DNA from: a virus | Virus record (IMG/VR): IMGVR_UViG_3300032246_000381 | Coordinates: 1-64,000 of that record | Direction: 5' to 3' (one strand) | DNA: 64,000 nucleotides | Shown here: piece after piece, positions 51,755 through 59,544 of the stretch | How positions within the stretch are numbered: position 1 is the stretch's first letter | Layout of the letters: the number at the start of each line of letters is the position of its first letter | Program-made: the position numbers and the translations under genes | Notes under the pieces: generated by a model | Told to the model about the DNA's origin: nothing | The model's input: the letters and a program-made list of their open reading frames with translations, nothing else | Databases searched by the model: none

Positions 51755-53713
51755 ATGGCCTTAAACACACTAACATTTACTACAAGCACAACGTGGACAG
51801 TACCGGCAGGATTGTCAGTAATCGACACGGTATTTGTTGTTGGCGGAGGTGGTTCAGGCGGCACAAATCGTGGCGGCGGCGGAGCCGGCGGCCAAGTAGT
51901 ATTAACAACTAACGTAGTAGTTGGAGCTACGGTTACAGTTACAGTTGGCGGAAGCAATCAAGCATCAGCATTCGGATCAGTAACAGCAGCAGCAGGCGCA
52001 GCAGGTGCATCAAATGCAGGTGCTGGTGGCTCTACAAGTTCAGTATTAAAAGGAGTAACCGCAAACTATTATGGCGGAGCAGCATATGGTTATACACCGC
52101 CAGGCCCAATTGCCGCAAGGTATGATGGTGGTGGTGGTGCAGGTGCTGGTCAAAGCGGGTATAATGCCGGCAACTATCCAGGTCGTGGTGGAGACGGATA
52201 TCGATGGCCTACAACTGGTACCTATTATGGTGGCGGTGGTGGTGGTGGGGCTGACTCTACTACAACTACAGGTATAGCTAATGTTAGTGCTCCAGCAGCA
52301 CAAGGCGGTGGCGGCGTAGGTGCAATTAGTGGCGGTGGCGGAGCCGGCGGAGCAAACTTAGGCGGTGGAGGCGGTGGAGGCGGCGACTCAGCAGGAGGCG
52401 GCGCAGGAGGAACAGGGGTTGTTATCATACAATACTTTGATCCTGTATATACGCTGTCATTAAATCAGCCTGGTGTCAGTGAAGGCGAAACCCTTACAGT
52501 TACTCTAAAAACCCAATATGTTACCAATGGGTCAGTTATAGCATTTACTCTTTCCGGTGGTGGTGTTACTGGCAGCGATTTTGCAGGCGGCCTAACAGGC
52601 AGCATTACTATAACCAGTACCGATGGCGGAATTACAGGAACTGGTTCAACAACAATTACATTAGTTAATGATAGTACTACAGAAGGTAATGAAGTTGTAG
52701 TACTATCATTAATAAACGGAAAAGCAGCGATAACATTTTTAGTCGGCGATTCTTCAATCGGTAACATTAGCAATGTTCTTTCAAAGACAATTTCGCAGTC
52801 GGATTATAATCTTATTCGTGCAAAAGTAGTTGGTGTACTAGGTTCAGGTGTAGGGAATTCGGGATGGGGACAAATCGTTCAGAGTTCAGCAGTTGCCGAA
52901 GGTACTACAGTTTCTATCAAAGAATGGAGCAGACTCAAATACGATATTTTTAATTCGTGGCTACATCTGTATAATACAACACCTTCATTGACAGCAATAT
53001 CCGAAGGTAATTTAGTTAGAGCCAATGCGATAAACTCACCATATTCGCAATACGATAGTTATGCTAATGTTATTGTATCTAATAGAATGAATTCTCCGGG
53101 TACTGGTCAATACATTACACGTTCGACCCCGCCAGCATCACGGACAGAAGTATGGGTAGCAAATTATAATACTCCTTGGGCTGCAAGACTAAGCACCATA
53201 GTTAGTGCTTCGTGGAGTAATGGAGATGCTGCTAGATATTTCTTTAACAGTGGCGGAGAACTACGTTTCACAACCAGTCGCACAGGCGGCACAGGCAGTA
53301 CACAGAATCTGTCCTGGACCACACTATTACAGAATGTAGGAACAGTGAGATTTGGAGGCGCGATTCCAGGTGGCGTAGTATCAAGCGGAGTTGGAAATTT
53401 TTACAGTTTAACAAATACATTCCAAACATTCTTTACAGTAGCATCATCAAATCCGTATTCAAATAACTCGTTTAAAATGTCAGCCAGAACACCGGGTGTA
53501 AACAATGTAAACGGTGGAGCAACATCATTAGAAATTCAAGTCGAATGGCTAGATGATCATCTTGGTATTGCTGGCGGCCCTGACTCCATTGACGGAATTA
53601 TTCAATTAGTAGTTTCTACATTGGAAGCCTCAGGACTACTGCAACCAAGCGGCACTGGAAACTTTACAGTAGAATGTCCGGTTATCAGCACCTTTACAAT
53701 TCTTAACGGTTAA
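51755..53713 (+). CDS. Gly-rich / Calx-beta adhesin
   Basis: This 652-aa adhesin has three parts. Residues 26-225 are a glycine-rich domain (VVGGGGSGGTNRGGGGAGG and a final GGGAGGTGVVIIQYF), like the Gly-rich receptor-binding domains of phage adhesins; stacked poly-Gly II helices, known from gp38-type adhesins, are possible. Residues 229-339 form a Calx-beta domain (YTLSLNQPGVSEGETLTVTL; STTITLVNDSTTEGNEVVVL), typical of bacterial surface adhesins. Residues 345-652 are the domain shared with the preceding 313-aa protein. The start is an ATG with only weak ribosome site. It is the last obvious receptor-binding gene before the modification cassette. Confidence 0.8.
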   Translation: MALNTLTFTTSTTWTVPAGLSVIDTVFVVGGGGSGGTNRGGGGAGGQVVLTTNVVVGATVTVTVGGSNQASAFGSVTAAAGAAGASNAGAGGSTSSVLKGVTANYYGGAAYGYTPPGPIAARYDGGGGAGAGQSGYNAGNYPGRGGDGYRWPTTGTYYGGGGGGGADSTTTTGIANVSAPAAQGGGGVGAISGGGGAGGANLGGGGGGGGDSAGGGAGGTGVVIIQYFDPVYTLSLNQPGVSEGETLTVTLKTQYVTNGSVIAFTLSGGGVTGSDFAGGLTGSITITSTDGGITGTGSTTITLVNDSTTEGNEVVVLSLINGKAAITFLVGDSSIGNISNVLSKTISQSDYNLIRAKVVGVLGSGVGNSGWGQIVQSSAVAEGTTVSIKEWSRLKYDIFNSWLHLYNTTPSLTAISEGNLVRANAINSPYSQYDSYANVIVSNRMNSPGTGQYITRSTPPASRTEVWVANYNTPWAARLSTIVSASWSNGDAARYFFNSGGELRFTTSRTGGTGSTQNLSWTTLLQNVGTVRFGGAIPGGVVSSGVGNFYSLTNTFQTFFTVASSNPYSNNSFKMSARTPGVNNVNGGATSLEIQVEWLDDHLGIAGGPDSIDGIIQLVVSTLEASGLLQPSGTGNFTVECPVISTFTILNG

Positions 53714-53732
53714 AATATTCTCAGACTAGTAG

Positions 53733-53748
53733 GATACTGATAAGTATC
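53733..53748 (+). other. Short hairpin between adhesin and cassette
   Basis: GATACT-GATA-AGTATC is a perfect 6-bp inverted repeat in the 41-bp gap between the adhesin stop and the first radical-SAM gene. No T-run follows on the plus strand, so it is unlikely to be a strong terminator; it could attenuate read-through or protect the upstream message. No TAAATA box lies in this gap. Confidence 0.35.
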
Positions 53749-53754
53749 TGAACA

Positions 53755-54849
53755 ATGTATCAATATCACGAAATTACATCATTAAGTCTTGAAGTCACAA
53801 GCAAGTGCCAAGCACGTTGTCCTATGTGTGCTAGGAATTATCACGGTGATGTAGAAAATCCGTTGTTACCTATAAATGATATTCCTATCGACCTATTAAA
53901 ACAAATAATTCCTGTAGATTTTGTTAAGCAATTAAGAGCTGTAACAATATGCGGAAATTTCGGAGATCCAATATTATACAAGGATTTAATTTTAGCCATA
54001 GAATATTTTGCTACAAATAATCCTAGTATCTATATAGAAATAGATACCAACGGCAGTGCTAGAACTAAAGATTGGTGGAGAAATCTTGCAAAGGCATTAC
54101 CGGATAATCACAGAGTACAATTTGGAATAGACGGACTAAGTGATACTAACCACATATATCGAGTAGGCACTGACTATAATACTATTATTGAAAATGCCCA
54201 AGCGTTTATCGATGCGGGCGGCAAAGCAAGATGGAATTATATTATATTCAAACATAACCAGCATCAACTAGAACAGGCCAAGCAGATAGCCAACGATCTA
54301 GGTTTTGAAAGTTTTCGAGAAAAAGAATCTAGTAGATTTATCGGAAGTAAAAGTTATGATGTATTAGATCGCAATGGAAATGTGGCATATAAATTAGAAG
54401 CTCCTACAGAACAGCGTATAACTTTTGTTACCAAAGAAATAGTAGAAAATTATAAACAAATCTTTAGCCAAGCAACAATTAACTGCCAGGTAAAACAGAC
54501 CAAAACGATACATATCAATGCTCAGGGCTATGTTTGGCCTTGTACATTTGTCGCAGCCATTCCTTACCTCTATGAAAAACCAGGCGAATTAGTTTATAAT
54601 TATATAATGGATTCTAGAAAGAATTTAGAAGAATTTTTAGATAGTAAATTTGGCGGAATGGAATTTCTTAATTTAAGACACACTACAATTGAATCTGTCG
54701 TTAATAGTACACAATGGCAGACTGAATGGGATAAAGTATTTCGAGATAATTCGGTATATGTATGCACTCGTGCCTGCGGTAAGTTTACTGAAGATGTTAT
54801 AAGTCAATGTAGAGACCAATTTTTAGATGTACAGAACTTTATTGGATAG
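53755..54849 (+). CDS. Radical SAM protein with SPASM-like C-terminal cysteines
   Basis: This 364-aa protein carries the radical-SAM motif C18-x3-C22-x2-C25 (SKCQARCPMCAR), which binds the 4Fe-4S cluster that cleaves S-adenosylmethionine. The segment ICGNFGDPILYKD is the GGEP-equivalent, and DTNGSARTKDWW follows. The C-terminal part holds further cysteines, first C-Q-V-K-Q, then GYVWPCTFVA and CTRACGK, an arrangement like SPASM or twitch auxiliary-cluster domains used in peptide or sugar modification. The substrate is unknown. It has a 105-residue helical spacer between domains. It is the first gene of the cassette. Confidence 0.86.
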   Translation: MYQYHEITSLSLEVTSKCQARCPMCARNYHGDVENPLLPINDIPIDLLKQIIPVDFVKQLRAVTICGNFGDPILYKDLILAIEYFATNNPSIYIEIDTNGSARTKDWWRNLAKALPDNHRVQFGIDGLSDTNHIYRVGTDYNTIIENAQAFIDAGGKARWNYIIFKHNQHQLEQAKQIANDLGFESFREKESSRFIGSKSYDVLDRNGNVAYKLEAPTEQRITFVTKEIVENYKQIFSQATINCQVKQTKTIHINAQGYVWPCTFVAAIPYLYEKPGELVYNYIMDSRKNLEEFLDSKFGGMEFLNLRHTTIESVVNSTQWQTEWDKVFRDNSVYVCTRACGKFTEDVISQCRDQFLDVQNFIG

Positions 54850-54881
54850 AGTACCGGGTTAGAAATATTTTCACCCTTAAT

Positions 54882-54905
54882 ATAGCACGGTAAATAAAGT
54901 GCTAT
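54882..54905 (+). promoter_or_regulatory. Late promoter GGTAAATA nested in a perfect inverted repeat
   Basis: GGTAAATA (54889-54896) lies 26 nt before ATG 54922. It is enclosed by a perfect 7-bp inverted repeat, ATAGCAC (54882-54888) and GTGCTAT (54899-54905), with a 10-bp centre. The repeat could be an operator, or could extrude or hide the box. If transcription starts near 54903 the ATG at 54904 could not be used, supporting the start at 54922. Confidence 0.48.
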
Positions 54906-54921
54906 GTTAATAGGAGATAAT

Positions 54922-55272
54922 ATGGAAGACCAACTTCAAACTGCGCTAAACTTTGCCAATTACCGGCAATCTTTTTCAATCCAACGTAAAACCCTAAAAG
55001 AAAAAATCGAAGCTAAACTAACCTACGGCTTTGGTGGCGGCATCTTTAAAATTGATAGAGAGTTGATTAGTTTTACACAGACCCTAATTGACAAAGAGCG
55101 TGCCTTTGGTGTAGTTATGTTAGATCAAAATGATAATCCCGTGTTAGTAGATGATCTACAGCATTTCCAAGATGACATTATTTCAAGATATTTCGAAGCA
55201 ACAAACGAATATTTTGAACAGTATCAAAATTTAAAGAAAAGCAGAACTGTGGAAAAATTATTAGACCTATGA
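54922..55272 (+). CDS. Conserved small protein of marine T4-like phages
   Basis: This is a 116-aa protein from ATG 54922, preceded by AGGAGAT; an in-frame ATG at 54904 is less likely because it lies on the predicted transcription start. The sequence (LQTALNFANYRQSFSIQRKT, then AKLTYGFGGGIFKIDRELI, and a C-terminal SRTVEKLLDL) matches a small protein I recall from many cyanophage and pelagiphage genomes, without assigned function. It is helical at both ends with a Gly-rich turn. Although next to a radical-SAM gene, its wide conservation in T4-like phages lacking that neighbour argues against it being a modified precursor peptide. Confidence 0.75.
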   Translation: MEDQLQTALNFANYRQSFSIQRKTLKEKIEAKLTYGFGGGIFKIDRELISFTQTLIDKERAFGVVMLDQNDNPVLVDDLQHFQDDIISRYFEATNEYFEQYQNLKKSRTVEKLLDL

Positions 55273-56135
55273 AAAAAGGTGCATTGATTTTTGCTCACAA
55301 TAATAGAGACGTTGACTATGCGTTGATGTCCCTAATTTCAGGCGGCCTAGCTAAAAAGCATCTAGGAATTCCAGTGACATTAGTTACAGATGAAACTACG
55401 TTAGCCTGGATGAAGCAGTCGAACATATATCAACGATCTACAGAAGTATTTGAAAATATTATTACAGTTGAAAAACCAGTTACTGAGAATCAACGTAGGC
55501 TATGGGACGGAGTTGAACTTAACAAAGTAGTGCCTTTTGCAAATTCTAATCGAGCATCGGCCTACGATATCACTCCCTATGATCGTACACTGCTGTTAGA
55601 TAGTGATTTTTTAATTTTTTCAAATAGACTAAATGAGTTTTGGGATTCTGAAGAAGATGTATTGATTGCAGATTCAATGAATGATATCTACGGTCCTAGT
55701 CGCGTTGGATATCACGACAAATATATTTCAGATACTGGAATCCATATGTTCTGGGCCACTACTGTTATGTTTACTAAAAATGAATATAGCAGAGAATTTT
55801 TTAATCTAGTGAATTTTGTTAGAACCAACTATCAATATTACGGTGATCTTTTTAGATTTAATACTCAGCAGTATAGAAATGATATTGCATTTAGTATTGC
55901 CAAACACATAATGTCTGGTTTTGAAACCGATCGAACAACAGCCTTACCGCCATTGCTTACAACTATTGATAAAGACATTTTACATAGTGTAGACTCTAAC
56001 GGTAAATTAACATTTTTAGTTTCTCCTATGTTTGATTCTAATATGTGTGCCGCTGCAATTAAAAATACTGATGTACACGTTATGAATAAACAAAGTCTTG
56101 TGCGTAACGCAGATGCACTATTGGAGCTAATATGA
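55269..56135 (+). CDS. GT-A-type glycosyltransferase 1
   Basis: This 288-aa protein is a nucleotide-sugar transferase of the GT8-like GT-A fold. The D-x-D motif is D111-S-D113 in TPYDRTLLLDSDFLIF; before it lies a Rossmann-like N-terminus (ALIFAHNNRDVDYALMSLIS) and VTLVTDETT. The C-terminal part includes NDIAFSIAKHIM, a common acceptor-side helix in GT8-like enzymes. It overlaps both neighbours by ATGA. It and the next gene are distant tandem paralogues. No membrane segment is seen, so it is a soluble transferase. The sugar donor and acceptor are unknown. Confidence 0.8.
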   Translation: MKKGALIFAHNNRDVDYALMSLISGGLAKKHLGIPVTLVTDETTLAWMKQSNIYQRSTEVFENIITVEKPVTENQRRLWDGVELNKVVPFANSNRASAYDITPYDRTLLLDSDFLIFSNRLNEFWDSEEDVLIADSMNDIYGPSRVGYHDKYISDTGIHMFWATTVMFTKNEYSREFFNLVNFVRTNYQYYGDLFRFNTQQYRNDIAFSIAKHIMSGFETDRTTALPPLLTTIDKDILHSVDSNGKLTFLVSPMFDSNMCAAAIKNTDVHVMNKQSLVRNADALLELI

Positions 56136-56971
56136 ACTTTGGATATCTAATAGTTGTTTCGACCTCGAGTGAAGTTGATTACACACAGTTAGCCTATGCG
56201 CTGGCCTTAAGTATTAAAAACACACAGAAACCAGGTTACGATAAAGTTGCATTGGTGATAGACGATCCACAACAGATAACACGCTTTAATTCTACCTGGG
56301 TATTTGATCACGTAATTCATTGGGACAAGGAAGTGTATTGGGATGGTCGTAGTTGGATGGATCAATTATCACCGTTTGACGAAACAGTTTGCCTTGATGC
56401 CGATATGTTATTTTTAAGAGATTACAGTCATTGGATTGATTATTTTGTTGAAAATGCGGAATTGTATATCGCAAACAAAGCCTATACCTATAGAGGCGAG
56501 ACAGTTACCTCAGACGAGTATAGGAGAACATTTACTAAAAATAATTTACCTAACTTATATTCGATGTATACCTTCTTTAAAAAAGATAGCAAATTAGCTA
56601 AAGAGTTTTTTACTCTAGGAAGATATATTCTTAAAAATCCAAAAGAGTTTAGTAATTTATTTTTATCAGTAAACAAGCCAAAGGTAGTTGGTACAGACGA
56701 AGCGTTTGCTCTATCTGCTAAACTACTTGACATAACAGATGATGTTGCCTACGAATTAGAGTTTCCAAGGATAGTCCATATGAAGCCAATGGTACAGAAT
56801 TGGCCGTGGCCTGCAGACAGTGTATCAGACCACGTGGGATTCTATCTTAATAAAAAAGGTCAGTTAAAGATAGGAAACTATCAACAATCGGACATTGTGC
56901 ATTATGTTGAAAAAGATAAGATTAATACAGAAATGATCAATATCTTAGAGGAGATAGCGTGGAAGAAATAA
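56132..56971 (+). CDS. GT-A-type glycosyltransferase 2
   Basis: This 279-aa protein is the second GT-A-like enzyme, with D89-A-D91 in ETVCLDADMLFLRD. The start (GYLIVVSTSSEVDYTQLAYA) corresponds to the DVDYALMSLISGGLAKKH start of its neighbour. VVGTDEAFALSAKLLDIT is the conserved acceptor helix and IVHMKPMVQNWPWP near the C-terminus resembles the His motif of GT8 enzymes. It overlaps the upstream stop by ATGA and the downstream GTG by 13 bp, so the three genes are coupled. Substrate unknown. Confidence 0.8.
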   Translation: MNFGYLIVVSTSSEVDYTQLAYALALSIKNTQKPGYDKVALVIDDPQQITRFNSTWVFDHVIHWDKEVYWDGRSWMDQLSPFDETVCLDADMLFLRDYSHWIDYFVENAELYIANKAYTYRGETVTSDEYRRTFTKNNLPNLYSMYTFFKKDSKLAKEFFTLGRYILKNPKEFSNLFLSVNKPKVVGTDEAFALSAKLLDITDDVAYELEFPRIVHMKPMVQNWPWPADSVSDHVGFYLNKKGQLKIGNYQQSDIVHYVEKDKINTEMINILEEIAWKK

Positions 56972-57591
56972 TTGACGATTTTGAATCTTGGCTAAAAAAC
57001 TATACTCCCGTAGAGATAGATTATTATGCAACGTTCGATCCTGATACTGGTAAGGTCACTTCGGTAGGACCATCCTATGCGTTTGCTGATGAAAAGAATA
57101 AAATTGCTATCGACAGAGAAATGGCAGAGTTAATATTAGAAGGAAAGATCAATATACATTCTTGTGTAATCGATATGCGATCAAATACACTTGAAATCGC
57201 AGAATTAAAATCTGTGTTTAAGATCGACGATGTACTGCATAGAATAATTTCTAAAGAATGGTCTGAAATCGAAAAGCCGGATATCTATATCACATACGAT
57301 AGAAGTAAAAAATCTTTGAAATTTCAAATGACTGAGGAATTTTCTGGAACTTATAAATTAGATAAACAGTTCCAGCCTGTAGTGCAGCGTAAGATTTATT
57401 GGGACGGAGAAACAGTAATGAATTTTTTAATAACTGATTACAACGATCCTAATATTTTACACAAAATGATTTCTTTAAAAATATCCGATTTAATTGCAGC
57501 ATCTAAAACTTTTAGAAGTTTAGATCTACCAGAAGCATTTAGCGTTTACACCAGACGCATTTTTAAAAATTATGTTATTGAAATAAAATGA
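56959..57591 (+). CDS. Unknown cytoplasmic protein in glycosyltransferase cassette
   Basis: This is a 210-aa protein that I do not recognise. It starts at a GTG with AGAGGAG at 6-nt spacing, inside the end of the previous gene. The sequence is acidic and mixed alpha/beta: VEIDYYATFDPDTGKVTSVG at the N-terminus, then NIHSCVIDMRSNTLEIAELK and PDIYITYDRSKKSLKFQM. No Cys clusters, DxD motif or membrane segment is present. Phrases such as ATFDPDTGKV with the later repeat-like ITYDRSKKSL suggest two related beta modules. Its stop overlaps the next ATG (ATGA), so it is an integral part of the cassette. Confidence 0.6.
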   Translation: MEEIIDDFESWLKNYTPVEIDYYATFDPDTGKVTSVGPSYAFADEKNKIAIDREMAELILEGKINIHSCVIDMRSNTLEIAELKSVFKIDDVLHRIISKEWSEIEKPDIYITYDRSKKSLKFQMTEEFSGTYKLDKQFQPVVQRKIYWDGETVMNFLITDYNDPNILHKMISLKISDLIAASKTFRSLDLPEAFSVYTRRIFKNYVIEIK

Positions 57592-58481
57592 AAATTATAG
57601 AATTTGATGTTGTATTTTTAAGCTACGATGAGCCGAATGCTGATCTACACTATGCAGATTTATGTAACAAGGTTCCTTGGGCAAAGCGTGTTCACGGAGT
57701 TAAAGGCAGCGACCACGCACATAAAGCAGCAGCAGAAATGAGTGAAACAGAATGGTTTATTACTGTAGATGCTGATAACATTGTAGATCCTACGTTTTTC
57801 AATCTAGAACTTGATATGACAGATCCTAAGATACAGGTCTATGGATGGTGTGGTCGTAATAGTATCAATGGTCTGCGTTACGGAAACGGTGGACTGAAGA
57901 TCTGGAAAAAAGACTTTGTGCTTAATATGAAAACCCACGAAAACTCAGATAGCGATCGCGGCCAAGTAGACTTTTGCTGGGAAGATGGTTATAAAAACTT
58001 TCCACGTATCTACAGTGAAAGCATTATTACAGGATCTCCATTCCAAGCCTGGCGGGCAGGATTCCGTGAAGGCGTCAAGATGACTTTACTTGACGGAGTT
58101 AAAGTTCCTCCACAAGAAATTAAAGAACGCATATGGTGGCATAACATTCATAGACTGCGTATGTGGTCAACAGTTGGGGCCCACGAAGAAAACGGAATCT
58201 ATGCAATTCTTGGAGCTCGACTAGGGACGTGGATGACCAATTGTACTGATTGGAATTATGTTGATGTGCGTGACTTTGAAATATTGAGAACTATGTATGA
58301 AGAAAATATCAAGCACGATAATATTGAAGCGGATATTATAGAGGTTGGAGAAAAATTAAAAGTAGAGTTGGGTCTCGATTGGCCACTGCTTGATGCAGCA
58401 CAAAGCAAGTACACCCTAGATTTATACGATGAAACAATTAATCTAGGTTTAACCTATTATAGAATGCCTGACAATGTATGA
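57588..58481 (+). CDS. Glycosyltransferase-like protein 3 (phage GT-A family)
   Basis: This 297-aa protein has a GT-A-like N-terminus VVFLSYDEPNADLHYADL, then HGVKGSDHAHKAAAEMSETE and the acidic motif V60-D61-A-D63-N64 for metal and nucleotide-sugar binding. The later segments NGLRYGNGGLKIWKKDFV and SPFQAWRAGFREGVKM recur in the next protein as NDLVYGYGGVKLLPTQ and DAFSTWRSAFRECCKL. Such proteins are frequent in marine T4-like genomes next to fibres; I know no characterised member. It overlaps neighbours by 4 and 8 bp. The substrate is unknown. Confidence 0.7.
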   Translation: MKIIEFDVVFLSYDEPNADLHYADLCNKVPWAKRVHGVKGSDHAHKAAAEMSETEWFITVDADNIVDPTFFNLELDMTDPKIQVYGWCGRNSINGLRYGNGGLKIWKKDFVLNMKTHENSDSDRGQVDFCWEDGYKNFPRIYSESIITGSPFQAWRAGFREGVKMTLLDGVKVPPQEIKERIWWHNIHRLRMWSTVGAHEENGIYAILGARLGTWMTNCTDWNYVDVRDFEILRTMYEENIKHDNIEADIIEVGEKLKVELGLDWPLLDAAQSKYTLDLYDETINLGLTYYRMPDNV

Positions 58482-59544
58482 TATTTTTTATGTTGGTAAG
58501 GGGGCGATCAGCAATACTGCTTGGGAAGAATTCAGGCAGAGATATCCTAACGCACAAAAATTAGAAAACGTAAAGTCTTTTGAAGAAGTAAAACGCAGAG
58601 CTTTTACTAAAATGTTTTGGGTAGTATGGGATTATGTTTTATTAGACCCAGAATTTAATTTAGATTATCGTGTGCCTAAGTGGGATGAAAAATACGTTCA
58701 CGTATTTAAGAACGGCAACTTCTATGACGGTATCTGTATATTTCCTAAGAATGCACGTATACTGCAACGAGAATGGGAATATAGATTCTTTACAAATAAA
58801 AAAGAAATGGACACAGTGGCCAGTTACCCAAGAAAATATGACGTAGTTTTTATTTCGTACAATGAACCGTCTGCAGAGACAAATTTTTCTGCACTGCTAA
58901 CACATATAGATGGTAATCGAGTACATTGGGTTCAAGGAGTTAAGGGCATACACCAAGCACATATTGAAGCGGCTAAGCGTGTTTCCACAGATATGTTCTA
59001 TGTTGTAGATGCTGATGCTGATATTGCAGATAGTTTTAAATTTGATTATCAAATCCCGCATTTTGATTTTAATGCAAAAAACACAGTGTATGTTTGGCAA
59101 AGTCAAAATCCAGTGAACGATCTAGTATATGGATATGGTGGAGTTAAATTATTACCAACGCAGATGACTATTGATATGGATCTGTCTAAAGCAGATATGA
59201 CAACTAGCATATCAAAGCTATTTCGTCCAATGCCAGAAATTAGTAATGTTACTCGATTTAATACTGATGCATTTAGTACCTGGCGTAGTGCATTCCGTGA
59301 ATGTTGTAAATTAGCCAGCAGAGTAATTGATCGTCAAGACGATAAAGAAACACAGCAGCGATTGGAAGCGTGGAACACACTCAATGAATCTGTACCATAC
59401 GGTGCTTACGCATATATGGGTGCAATAGCAGGAAAGTATTTTGGCCTGTTCTGGCAAAACGCACCTGCTGAGTTGGCAAAGATAAATGACTTTGACTGGC
59501 TGAAAGAACAATTTGAATTAGCAAAGGAAAATCTAAATGGATGA
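58474..59544 (+). CDS. Glycosyltransferase-like protein 4 with degenerate N-terminal duplicate
   Basis: This is a 356-aa paralogue of the preceding protein. Residues 121-356 carry the intact module: YDVVFISYNEPSAETNFSAL, VQGVKGIHQAHIEAAKRVST and V178-D-A-D-A-D183. Residues 1-110 are a shortened copy of the same module: MYDIFYVGKGAISNTAW, then FTKMFWVVWDYVLLDPEFNL against STDMFYVVDADADI and FKFDYQIPHFD. The first copy has VWDYVLL where the D-x-D should be, so it is unlikely to be catalytic and may bind acceptor or partner. The shared DY-(R/Q)-(V/I)-P-x-(W/F)-D signature supports an internal duplication. Confidence 0.7.
   Translation: MYDIFYVGKGAISNTAWEEFRQRYPNAQKLENVKSFEEVKRRAFTKMFWVVWDYVLLDPEFNLDYRVPKWDEKYVHVFKNGNFYDGICIFPKNARILQREWEYRFFTNKKEMDTVASYPRKYDVVFISYNEPSAETNFSALLTHIDGNRVHWVQGVKGIHQAHIEAAKRVSTDMFYVVDADADIADSFKFDYQIPHFDFNAKNTVYVWQSQNPVNDLVYGYGGVKLLPTQMTIDMDLSKADMTTSISKLFRPMPEISNVTRFNTDAFSTWRSAFRECCKLASRVIDRQDDKETQQRLEAWNTLNESVPYGAYAYMGAIAGKYFGLFWQNAPAELAKINDFDWLKEQFELAKENLNG

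Noticed and set aside
40890-53713. Diversity-generating retroelement acting on the collar or adhesin genes
   Set aside because: No reverse transcriptase frame and no adenine-biased variable/template repeat pair was found in the window.
54922-55272. Small gene next to a radical-SAM gene as a RiPP precursor
   Set aside because: The protein matches a small gene widely present in T4-like marine phages that do not have this radical-SAM neighbour, and it has no leader/core peptide pattern.
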